Positions 56,951 to 64,000 of a stretch of 64,000 nucleotides of DNA are shown in pieces. Below the pieces are notes generated by a model. It was not told the origin of the DNA. It saw nothing but the letters and a program-made list of their open reading frames with translations, and ran no database searches. Origin of the DNA: Rheinheimera pacifica (lineage in GTDB: Bacteria > Pseudomonadota > Gammaproteobacteria > Enterobacterales > Alteromonadaceae); NCBI RefSeq assembly GCF_900108485.1, contig NZ_FNXF01000009.1, positions 1-64,000 on the forward strand, in the 5' to 3' direction. Each line of letters opens with the position of its first letter. The first letter of the stretch is position 1. Position numbers and translations under genes: made by a program.

Positions 56951-58300
56951 TTATTTACGCGCAGTGCGTAGAGTATCGGCAATCAGGAAGGCTAATTCCA
57001 GTACCTGATCAGCATTTAACCGCGGATCACATTGAGTAAAGTAGCGTTTACCCAAATCGTGCTCACTTAAGCCGTAAGCACCGCCTGTACATTCGGTAAC
57101 ATGCTCACCTGTCATTTCCAGGTGAATACCACCGGCATGGCTGCCTTCTGCTTTATGCACCGCAAAGAAGTTACGGATTTCACGCAAGATGGCTTCAAAA
57201 TCGCGGGTTTTGTAGTCGTTACTCGCTTTTACCGTATTGCCATGCATCGGGTCGGAGCTCCACACTACTTTACGGCCTTCCTGCTGCACTTTACGCACTA
57301 AAGCGGGTAATTTATCAGCCAGTTTGTCGGCGCCCATACGGGTGATCAGGGTTAAGCGTCCGGCAACATTGTCCGGATTTAATGCATCAATTAAGCGGAT
57401 CAGATCGTCCAGCTGCATACCCGGGCCCACTTTTACGCCAACCGGGTTATGGATGCCGCGGAAGAATTCAATATGCGCATGATCCAACTGGCGGGTACGC
57501 TCACCAATCCACACCATATGCGCAGAGCAGTCGTACCAGTCGCCGGTTAATGAATCACGTCGTGTCAGTGCTTCTTCGTAATTTAGCAGCAAAGCTTCAT
57601 GCGAAGTATATAGCTGGGTTTCACGGATAGAGGGTGAATTCTGGCCGGTAATACCGCAAATTTCCATAAAACGCAGCGCTTCCTGAATACGCTGCGCCAC
57701 ATCCTGATAGCGATCTTTTAGTGGGTTAGATTCAACAAAACCCATATTCCACTTACTGACCTGATGTAAATCAGCCAGACCACCCTGAGCAAAAGCACGC
57801 AGCAGGTTCAGCGTAGCCGCTGAATGGTGATAAGCCGTGGTTAACCGGTTTGGATCCGGCAGCCTCGCCTGTTCAGTAAATTCAAAACTATTAACAATAT
57901 CACCGCGATAGCTTGGCAGTGACACGCCATTAATCGTTTCCAGATCACTTGAGCGCGGTTTGGCATATTGCCCGGCCATGCGGGCAACTTTTACTACCGG
58001 CAAACCACCGGCAAACGTCAGTACCACCGCCATTTGCAGTAATACTTTAAAGGTGTCACGAATTTTAGGTGCGTTAAAATCGTTAAAGCTTTCGGCGCAG
58101 TCTCCGCCTTGCAATAAAAACCCCTGACCTTCAGCAACCTGGCCCAACTGGCTAAACAGATCCCGCGTTTCCTGGGCAAAAACCAGCGGCGGATACTTAT
58201 GTAATTGCTGTTCAACACGGTGTAGCAAATCCTGATCCTTGTAGCTTGGTTGCTGTTGGATCGGTAGATTGCGCCAGCTTTGAGGCGTCCAGGTGGTCAC
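56951..58300 (-). CDS. 3-deoxy-7-phosphoheptulonate synthase, class II
   Basis: A 449-residue shikimate-pathway entry enzyme joining PEP and erythrose-4-phosphate. The class II (plant/Mycobacterium type) signatures are [36 protein letters not shown]-like, [17 protein letters not shown] and [12 protein letters not shown]. The metal-binding His/Glu lie in SDPMHGNT and GIHLEMTGE. In gammaproteobacteria this class is less common than AroF/G/H. It precedes the ketopantoate reductase-like gene. Confidence 0.92.
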   Translation of the reverse strand: MTTWTPQSWRNLPIQQQPSYKDQDLLHRVEQQLHKYPPLVFAQETRDLFSQLGQVAEGQGFLLQGGDCAESFNDFNAPKIRDTFKVLLQMAVVLTFAGGLPVVKVARMAGQYAKPRSSDLETINGVSLPSYRGDIVNSFEFTEQARLPDPNRLTTAYHHSAATLNLLRAFAQGGLADLHQVSKWNMGFVESNPLKDRYQDVAQRIQEALRFMEICGITGQNSPSIRETQLYTSHEALLLNYEEALTRRDSLTGDWYDCSAHMVWIGERTRQLDHAHIEFFRGIHNPVGVKVGPGMQLDDLIRLIDALNPDNVAGRLTLITRMGADKLADKLPALVRKVQQEGRKVVWSSDPMHGNTVKASNDYKTRDFEAILREIRNFFAVHKAEGSHAGGIHLEMTGEHVTECTGGAYGLSEHDLGKRYFTQCDPRLNADQVLELAFLIADTLRTARK

Positions 58301-58428
58301 GATGATTTTCCTATGTCTGATGAATTGCCATGCAAGTTATAGACTTCTGGACGTAAATTCAATGCTGAACATGGCATAATTTATGACAATTTTATCTGCT
58401 GGCGAAAAATTGCTGTAGTTTTGTTCAG

Positions 58429-58911
58429 TTAGGCTTGCCTGGAGTACGGATCTGACAAATATTCCACCAGCCCATCACAGCCCTGCTCTATCAGTTTTAA
58501 TACCAGCGCAAAGCCCCGGCTGCCGCCGTAATAGGGATCTGGTACTTCACTTATGGCCGGAAATTCAGGGTGATACTGCAAAAACAACTGCAATTTATGC
58601 TGATGCTCTGGCGGACAACGGCGGTTCAGTTCCTGCAAATTATCATTGTCCATGGCCAGGATCAGATCGTAGTACGCAAAGTCCTGCTCTTTTACCGGCC
58701 TTGATGTTATACCGTTAAACTTATAACCGCTAGCCTGGCCTTCCCTTACACTGCGCTGATCGGGGGCCTCACCACGATGCGACGCGCTGGTACCGGCCGA
58801 TTCTATTTCAACCGCCAATGCATATTGAGCCGCTTTATAGCGCATAACAGCATGAGCCGTGGGTGAGCGACAGATATTCCCCAGACAGACAAACAAGATT
58901 TTCCTTGGCAT
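58429..58911 (-). CDS. Low-molecular-weight protein-tyrosine phosphatase
   Basis: A 160-residue cytoplasmic phosphatase. The C-x5-R(S) loop is C9 to R15 (VCLGNICRSP), and the general-acid Asp is in EVPDPYYGG. Related Wzb-type enzymes act on exopolysaccharide tyrosine kinases, but no such genes are here. It lies divergently next to csgD across 135 bp, so shared regulation is possible but unproven. Confidence 0.92.
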   Translation of the reverse strand: MPRKILFVCLGNICRSPTAHAVMRYKAAQYALAVEIESAGTSASHRGEAPDQRSVREGQASGYKFNGITSRPVKEQDFAYYDLILAMDNDNLQELNRRCPPEHQHKLQLFLQYHPEFPAISEVPDPYYGGSRGFALVLKLIEQGCDGLVEYLSDPYSRQA

Positions 58912-59046
58912 AACAACTCCCTATATCTCAATTTTGCTATGCTAGCATGCTTTGAGCCGAACGTTAAATGGTTGCATATTGCTAAACTCAGGTTCAGTAT
59001 GGCGTTTCCTGACAGGAGAATTTGATTGTATTTCGGAGAGAAGTAA

Positions 59047-59724
59047 ATGGATAAGTTTGCCAAACTTATCGTGCTGACGGAACAGGAAACTGTACACAAT
59101 ATTTCACTGCTGGCGCAGTCTGTCGGCATTAAAGTACAACAACAAAGTCGTTCATATGTATTACAAATGCCACAACTTAAAGCAGGCACGTTACTGGCCT
59201 GCCCATACCACAGTACAGATTTAAATAAAAAAGGCATGTCGGTAGAACTGCAATGTTTGCAGCAAAAAGCGCCATTGTTCTTTTTTCAGGCTGAACGTGC
59301 CCTGCTTAATCCCACCCAGGCCTTAGTAAACGGCATTCGCGGTGCCATATACCGCGATGAGCAGTTAGATCGGGTGCTGACCGCCTTGAAAACCATGATG
59401 GATGGCCAGTTGTATTATGCCCGTCCGGTAATGTCCGAATTGCTGGATGAACTGCTGTTGCAAAGGCGGAACTCTAATGCCGGGCAACGCCATGCTACAG
59501 AGAGTAATCTGTTAACCAGGCAAGAAAAACGCATTATTCAGCTGGTGGCTGAAGGCTCGCGTAATAAAGAAATTGCCGACAACCTCAATATCAGCGCTCA
59601 TACTGTTAAAGCCCATATGTCATCCATTTTCCGTAAAACACAGGCCAGAAACCGGGTAGAGCTGCTGCGCTGGCTACAGCAGCCCAGCCGGCACGATCAA
59701 CCTTCGCTGGTAAGGCCCGCCTGA
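59047..59724 (+). CDS. csgD: CsgD-like LuxR-family curli regulator
   Basis: A 225-residue regulator with GGAG before the ATG. The N-terminal ~145 residues resemble a degenerate receiver domain, without a clear phospho-acceptor Asp, as in E. coli CsgD. The LuxR-type HTH is at about 150-210 (LTRQEKRIIQLVAEGSRNKE, IADNLNISAHTVKAHMSSIF). It probably activates csgBA. Its 3' end overlaps csgG (convergent) by 28 bp. E. coli has csgDEFG in one operon; here csgD is separated from csgEFG. Confidence 0.88.
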   Translation: MDKFAKLIVLTEQETVHNISLLAQSVGIKVQQQSRSYVLQMPQLKAGTLLACPYHSTDLNKKGMSVELQCLQQKAPLFFFQAERALLNPTQALVNGIRGAIYRDEQLDRVLTALKTMMDGQLYYARPVMSELLDELLLQRRNSNAGQRHATESNLLTRQEKRIIQLVAEGSRNKEIADNLNISAHTVKAHMSSIFRKTQARNRVELLRWLQQPSRHDQPSLVRPA

Positions 59725-60473
59725 GTATCCGCCCGCCAAAACCCACGTTGCTGGCCCTGACTTATCAGTTCAGCAACGGCGGTTTCAATAGCCTGCTTCA
59801 CACAATACTGTACCGGCTCGTTAGTGGAGTAACCCCCTTCTGCTTCCAATAAACGATTTAACGATACATATCGGAACAGCCCGGCCCGCAATTCCTGCGA
59901 AAATACCTTTTTATTACTGGCAACAGACAACAACACCTGACCGGTGTGCACATCCACAGCACGCAGATAAATGGTGACCTGATCTTCACGATATAACTCA
60001 GATGCACCCACGCCAAAATATTCCGCGCCAATACCACCGGTTGTCAGGTTAGTTTCATAACTAATAATACCGCCTTCAAACAGTAAGCGGGCTTCTTTTA
60101 GCGGTGGCAGTTCAGCCGCTTTTTTATTTGAGCCATGAATTTTACGCTCTGTTAGCAGGTTTTGCAGCCCTTCCCGCTCAAGCGGAGCAAACCAGCCACT
60201 GTCCAGTAAGGTTTGAGTCAATATAGAGGTTGCGCCCTGAGTAACGGCAGTAGAAAAACTGGAAACATTGGCCTGAGGTTTGTATTGCCCGGTTTGATCA
60301 CGAAAAGTATATACCGACACCGGAATAGCCAGCCTGGGTTTATTACCTTGCTGCAATTCCTGCATCAGTGTGCTGGGTACATCAATACTGGCCGCTGAGA
60401 TATTAATTGCCGGTTTGGGTAATAACGAACAGCCGCTAAGTAAGACAGCGGCCAGGAAGAATACTGCTTTCAT
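59697..60473 (-). CDS. csgG: Curli secretion channel lipoprotein CsgG
   Basis: A 258-residue outer-membrane lipoprotein that forms the nonameric curlin export pore (E. coli 277 aa). The lipobox is LLSGC with Cys15. Conserved segments include LAIPVSVYTFRDQTGQYKPQ, the constriction-loop region, and FEGGIISYETNLTTGGIGAE, GASELYREDQVTIYLRAVD. The start abuts the csgF stop (TAA-ATG). Last gene of csgBAEFG. Confidence 0.95.
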   Translation of the reverse strand: MKAVFFLAAVLLSGCSLLPKPAINISAASIDVPSTLMQELQQGNKPRLAIPVSVYTFRDQTGQYKPQANVSSFSTAVTQGATSILTQTLLDSGWFAPLEREGLQNLLTERKIHGSNKKAAELPPLKEARLLFEGGIISYETNLTTGGIGAEYFGVGASELYREDQVTIYLRAVDVHTGQVLLSVASNKKVFSQELRAGLFRYVSLNRLLEAEGGYSTNEPVQYCVKQAIETAVAELISQGQQRGFWRADTQAGLTSEG

Positions 60474-60857
60474 TTATCCTCCAATTACCGGAATAGTAAT
60501 AATGGTTACTTCACCGCTAGCAAGGTTAGTAATATTAACTATTACACTGCCGTCAGAGTCGGTAACAACTTCAACCCGAAATTCTCCTGTGTTATATACC
60601 CCTTCCACCAGCTCGCCGTCGGCTATACGCCGTGTCAGCGAGTTAATAATATTACGCTCTAAAGCGTCACGAAACTTATCGACAAAAGACTGGCCCGGTT
60701 TAGCTGCAGTATGAGCATTTTGGCTTTGGGCTTTTTGCAGTAAAAAATTACCATTTAATGCATTGCCGCCAAAACTGGGATTTATGGGGGTATACACCAG
60801 TTCAGTGGCCTGAATACCGGCGCTTAGTATGAATAACGGCAGAAATATCCACTTCAT
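60474..60857 (-). CDS. csgF: Curli assembly protein CsgF
   Basis: A 127-residue secreted protein that caps CsgG on the cell surface and anchors CsgB (E. coli 138 aa). ATG 60857 follows AAGGAT by 6 bp. Signal peptide MKWIFLPLFILSAGIQA; mature start TELVYTPINPSFGGNALNG, with the N-P-x-F-G-G motif that docks in the CsgG pore. It lies 11 bp after csgE. Confidence 0.93.
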   Translation of the reverse strand: MKWIFLPLFILSAGIQATELVYTPINPSFGGNALNGNFLLQKAQSQNAHTAAKPGQSFVDKFRDALERNIINSLTRRIADGELVEGVYNTGEFRVEVVTDSDGSVIVNITNLASGEVTIITIPVIGG

Positions 60858-60868
60858 TTTTAATCCTT

Positions 60869-61249
60869 TCACAGCTCATCGCTCTGTGGGTCACCCAGCA
60901 TACGCGCAGTTTGTATATTGGCTAACTCGTTAATACTTAAAAGAATAGCTTGTTCAGCCATTTGTTTGACGTCGTTATAGCGTCGGCCAAAATAAGTCTG
61001 ATACACCCGGCTCTGATTCATTTCTACCCACAAAAAGGTGCCAGCTTGCGGGTATACCTGTTCGTACACCACAACAGTGATACCATCGGTCCCCGGCATA
61101 TCGCGCCAGTAACCGGCATAGTAATAGGTAAAATCTTTGCCAAAACGCGAAATGGTGCGATCCAGCACCAGTCCTTCCAGCTCAATATCGGCAGCGGCCA
61201 GCGGCAAACTCATGCCGCAGGCCAACAACAGAATAAAAAGTAATTTCAT
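60869..61249 (-). CDS. csgE: Curli assembly chaperone CsgE
   Basis: A 126-residue periplasmic adaptor that closes the CsgG channel and feeds curlin to it (E. coli 129 aa). ATG 61249 starts a signal peptide (MKLLFILLLACGMSLPLAAA). Mature motifs: LEGLVLDRTISRFGKDFTYY and VVYEQVYPQAGTFLWVEM. The upstream in-frame extension lacks support; the ribosome site is weak, so it may be coupled to csgA transcription. Confidence 0.92.
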   Translation of the reverse strand: MKLLFILLLACGMSLPLAAADIELEGLVLDRTISRFGKDFTYYYAGYWRDMPGTDGITVVVYEQVYPQAGTFLWVEMNQSRVYQTYFGRRYNDVKQMAEQAILLSINELANIQTARMLGDPQSDEL

Positions 61250-61298
61250 AGCAGGTAATACAGCTGGCTCAGACAGGCAGGCTGCCTGAGCCAACGCA

Positions 61299-62777
61299 TT
61301 AGTTTTGTACTACGATGGCGGTATTGAAATCGCCATTTTGCGTAACACTCATCACGTTGCCCTGACCAGACTGGCTACCCAGCACCAGGTTGTCATTGCC
61401 GTTTTGAGTAATTGCTACCAGACCGTTGTTACCACTTAATGCAAAATAACCATTATCACCGGCAACCCAGTTACCACTGCCTGATTGCAGAATATCCAGC
61501 GTATTAGCATTGCCGGCAATGAGCACATCAACCAGGTTAATGTCGCCGTTTTGCTCTACATATACGCTGTTACCATTCACGGCTATATCGCTGGTGATCA
61601 GCAATTCATTGGCAGATCCTGACTGGTCGATATAAAAATCATTGTTATCACCAAGCACATCAACCACAGCAAAATTTGCATCACCTAATTGCTGAATATC
61701 GGCACTGTTGCCGGCACCAAATAAGCCCGCAGCGGCAATATTATCATCGCCACGGCTGTAAATGGTGGCGCTGTTATCACTACCAGCCAGTACCAGCTCC
61801 GCTATGTTACCGTCACCACGCTGAATAACTTCGAGGTTATGACCATCACCATCAGTGGCAAATAACATGGTGTTAAGATTACCGTTTTGCCAGATATCAA
61901 CTTGGTTATCATTGCCAACCAGGCCAAGCGGTGCCTCAATAAGGTTGCCGTCGCCACGTTGATCAATTAACACCAGATTTTGCTCGCCCTGTAATGGCTC
62001 AAGCAGGAATTGGTTAGCATTACCATTCTGATACACATCAACAAGGTTATCATCGCCAATCAGGTTAGACAGGATAAAAACGTTGCCATCACCTTGTTGT
62101 TGCACAAAAGTACTATTGTTGTCACCGCTTACACCAACAATACCGCCAACGTTGGCATTACCGATTTGCTCTGACTCAAAGGTATTGCGGTTACCGGCCA
62201 GATTAAACATGCCGGCTTCGTTGTTATCGCCCACCTGTACACTGAACAAGCTGTTGTCGTTACCACTGAAGCCAGCATTGGTCCAGTTAGCAAAACCTTC
62301 CTGCGTAGTTTCAACCAAATTACCATTGCCGGTAATGTTGACAAAGGTTTCGTTCAAATCGCCTAGTTGTAACACAGCAACATCATTGATATTGCCGGTA
62401 ACAACCGCTTCGGCAACATTGTAAAAACCGTCTTGCGTCATGCTTACGGTGTTGTCGTCACCAACAATGTCAATATAGGCAATATGCCAATCTGTCAGCT
62501 GCTCGGTGCGGGTTTGGTTGTCGTTGCCGCTGACAAAATGATAAGCCTCCAGCCAAACACCATCCTGCATAGCACTGGCAGTATTTATGCTGCCGTTTTG
62601 ATCTATAACAGCAAGGCTGATTTCGCCGCTTTGTGTCACTTCAGCCAAATTACCTTCAACCGCTGCTGCTGATGTCTGGTTAATAATAACTTCATTGCTG
62701 ACAGCCATCGCAGGTGCTGACATTGCCAGCGCAACCGTAAGGCCAAGTATATGTTTACGTGAAATTAGACCTTTCAT
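61299..62777 (-). CDS. csgA: Major curlin subunit, long repeat-expanded CsgA
   Basis: A 492-residue amyloid subunit, about three times E. coli CsgA (151 aa). A signal peptide (to PAMA-VS) is followed by about 20 curlin repeats of ~22-23 residues, in the pattern G-N-x-N-x5-Q-x-G-x-x-N. Examples are GNDNSLFSVQVGDNNEAG, GDDNLVDVYQNGNANQF and GQGNVMSVTQNGDFN. Each repeat should add one turn of a beta-solenoid; Gln and Asn stacks nucleate polymerisation. Acidic residues (Asp) are frequent, unlike E. coli. GGGAG precedes the ATG. It lies between csgB and csgE. Confidence 0.92.
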   Translation of the reverse strand: MKGLISRKHILGLTVALAMSAPAMAVSNEVIINQTSAAAVEGNLAEVTQSGEISLAVIDQNGSINTASAMQDGVWLEAYHFVSGNDNQTRTEQLTDWHIAYIDIVGDDNTVSMTQDGFYNVAEAVVTGNINDVAVLQLGDLNETFVNITGNGNLVETTQEGFANWTNAGFSGNDNSLFSVQVGDNNEAGMFNLAGNRNTFESEQIGNANVGGIVGVSGDNNSTFVQQQGDGNVFILSNLIGDDNLVDVYQNGNANQFLLEPLQGEQNLVLIDQRGDGNLIEAPLGLVGNDNQVDIWQNGNLNTMLFATDGDGHNLEVIQRGDGNIAELVLAGSDNSATIYSRGDDNIAAAGLFGAGNSADIQQLGDANFAVVDVLGDNNDFYIDQSGSANELLITSDIAVNGNSVYVEQNGDINLVDVLIAGNANTLDILQSGSGNWVAGDNGYFALSGNNGLVAITQNGNDNLVLGSQSGQGNVMSVTQNGDFNTAIVVQN

Positions 62778-62868
62778 CTGATTCTCCCTAACTCATTGTT
62801 GTTTATTAATTTATTATTTACATCTTGTTGCCGGGTCACGTTAGTGCAAAGTGAAGAGTCCTCTGTCC

Positions 62869-63270
62869 TCAGTACTGAACGATAGAGATCCGCTCTCCAA
62901 CACCGCTTTGCTCAATGGTCAATTGTCTGTTGCCCCACTGCTCTACCCGGATCAGATTGCTTTCACCAGTTTGGCTGATGTTGGCAATATTATTGTTACC
63001 TGTTTGCACCAGTTCAGCCTGATGCCCATAGCCAGTTTGTTGCAACAAAATTTGATTTAGCACGCCTTGTTGCAACAGCACAGCGTAATGAGCTTGACCC
63101 GACTGGGTAACATCGGCCACGTTCAGATCCCCTAATTGCGTAATGTCAACACCGCTTGCCAGTGCACGTCGTTCCAGCAAAGACGTCATTTGCAACGAGA
63201 TATCTGCATGCACGCAGCCGCATATCAGCAACAAACTCACTAATGCCAGTTTTTTGTTAATGCTATGCAA
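62869..63270 (-). CDS. csgB: Minor curlin / nucleator CsgB
   Basis: A 133-residue secreted protein with about five curlin repeats (VTQSGQAHYAVLLQQGVLNQ, LVQTGNNNIANISQTGESNL, and others) that starts CsgA polymerisation on the cell surface (E. coli 151 aa). A signal peptide runs to about GCVHA-DI. The start is TTG 63270, with GAGG 8 bp upstream; no ATG is available nearby. The last repeat (RISIVQY) lacks the Gln/Asn pattern, typical of CsgB. Confidence 0.88.
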   Translation of the reverse strand: MHSINKKLALVSLLLICGCVHADISLQMTSLLERRALASGVDITQLGDLNVADVTQSGQAHYAVLLQQGVLNQILLQQTGYGHQAELVQTGNNNIANISQTGESNLIRVEQWGNRQLTIEQSGVGERISIVQY

Positions 63271-63557
63271 AATTTCTACCTCAAATCGTTACGGCGAAAG
63301 TTAGGCTAAAGCACTACGAAAAAGGCGCAATAGGAATAAAGAGCTATTTTTAAAAACATTTAAAACACCAATTAAAACAATATAACCATTAATAAACAAA
63401 CATATGCAGATTATTATTTACAACTACCCCACCAATCAGCCTAGTTAATTTGGCTTATTTTTGTATAAATTGTTTAATAGTTGTTGCATTGCATGCTATT
63501 CCTAGTTGGTGCTAAAAATGAGCATATTTTTTACAATTAATTAATCTGGGGACAGTT
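63271..63557. promoter_or_regulatory. Divergent control region between csgB and the S8 protease gene
   Basis: A 287-bp, very AT-rich gap (TTAATAAACAAACATATGCA, then long A/T tracts) holding the promoters of csgBA and of the protease. Such AT tracts suit H-NS or CsgD binding, but I saw no site clear enough to name. Confidence 0.5.
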
Positions 63558-64000
63558 ATGACTAATAAAAAAATGATCACATTGGCTGTAGCAGCAGCCT
63601 TGTTATCAGCAAATGCACTGGCTGACACCGCAACAAGTTCGGCAGAAAATGCTGTATTGGTGATGTTTAAACATGGCGTATCCAAACAAGAACGTGAAAC
63701 TGTTATTCAGCAGCATGGCGCCAGCCTGCGTCAGTTGGATGCACAGGGCCGCGATATGAAAATGCGCTATGTTGCCGATGGTCGTATTGTTAAAGTTCAG
63801 GTGCCCAAAGGGGTTCAGCGTGATCATCTGATCAAAAAACTGGCATCAAACCCGGCCGTTGAAGTAGCCGAGCCAGATTATCCGTTGCACGCTTTGGCAG
63901 TGCCAAATGACCCCCGCTTTGGTGATTTATGGGGCTTGCAAAATACCGGGCAAAGCGGCGGCACTGCAGGTGCCGATATTAAAGCGGTTGATGCCTGGGA
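63558..64000 (+). CDS. Secreted S8 (subtilisin-like) serine peptidase, partial
   Basis: The first 147 residues of a gene running off the right edge. GGGG lies 8 bp before ATG 63558. Signal peptide (MTNKKMITLAVAAALLSANA-LA); then an I9-type propeptide (AVLVMFKHGVSKQERETVIQ, VKVQVPKGVQRDHLIKKLAS, NPAVEVAEPDY) that folds and inhibits the enzyme; then the start of the catalytic domain (DPRFGDLWGLQNTGQSGG, ending at DAWE before the catalytic Asp). The Ser and His are outside the window. Confidence 0.88.
   Translation, partial: MTNKKMITLAVAAALLSANALADTATSSAENAVLVMFKHGVSKQERETVIQQHGASLRQLDAQGRDMKMRYVADGRIVKVQVPKGVQRDHLIKKLASNPAVEVAEPDYPLHALAVPNDPRFGDLWGLQNTGQSGGTAGADIKAVDAW

Noticed and set aside
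61950-62700. Plus-strand ORFs opposite csgA
   Set aside because: They are shadows of the regular curlin repeat codons; no ribosome sites or known domains.
61299-62777. CRISPR-like or tandem DNA repeat array
   Set aside because: The periodicity is at protein level (curlin repeats) with diverged codons, not identical DNA repeats with spacers.

Overview
The window is a 64 kb stretch of a gammaproteobacterial chromosome. Housekeeping proteins closely resemble E. coli counterparts in length and motifs (RpsA 557 aa, GyrA 872 aa with Ser83, Asp87 and Tyr122, NrdA 761 aa, YdiJ about 1012 aa). Two large TonB receptors, a class II DAHP synthase and a csgBAEFG curli cluster with a separate csgD suggest an aquatic Alteromonadales/Chromatiaceae relative of the Rheinheimera-Alishewanella-Arsukibacterium type. 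That placement is inference. I saw no rRNA, tRNA or CRISPR.

Layout. 1-1.9 kb is a mosaic: an ISL3-type transposase remnant, a SEC-C-like protein and an acyltransferase gene missing its 5' part. 2.0-4.2 kb is backbone (periplasmic binding protein, DUF938 methyltransferase, outer-membrane barrel). 4.3-6.75 kb is an AT-rich block of unrecognised genes, one with a HEPN-like motif. At 6767-6794 lies a near-canonical dif site, the XerCD site of the replication terminus. From there to a degenerate dif-like site at 13763-13792 is a 7 kb filamentous (inovirus) prophage: DUF3693 repressor, divergent operator/promoter region, two zinc-ribbon proteins, II/X-family replication protein, ssDNA-binding protein, small membrane proteins, pVIII-like coat, pIII-like adhesin, pVI-like DUF2523 protein and Zot/pI ATPase, then a non-coding region with hairpins.

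14-35 kb is core genome: nhaP2; pyrF-lapB-lapA-ihfB-rpsA-cmk-aroA-serC on the minus strand; gyrA diverging from ubiG; nrdA-nrdB-yfaE behind two NrdR-like boxes; yceJ-yceI; trhO; yaeQ and a LysE-type exporter. 36-46 kb holds a histidine-rich ZnuD-like TonB receptor behind a Zur-like operator, a frameshifted FAD oxidoreductase next to a GNAT gene, a second TonB receptor, and ydiJ. 46-58 kb carries yehS, ribA, an ABC exporter, a BON lipoprotein, an Na+/alanine symporter, a GST, the divergent ppsA/ppsR pair, a ketopantoate reductase-like gene, DAHP synthase and a low-molecular-weight phosphatase. 59-63.3 kb is the curli system, whose major subunit is about three times the usual CsgA length. The window ends inside a secreted S8 protease.

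The most unusual parts are the dif region (a complete dif, a dif-like right end, a third partial copy left of the accessory block, and a compact prophage with three unlisted-size small membrane ORFs) and the long curlin. I did not find a clearly new multi-gene system; the accessory block 4.4-6.75 kb is the best place to look for one.
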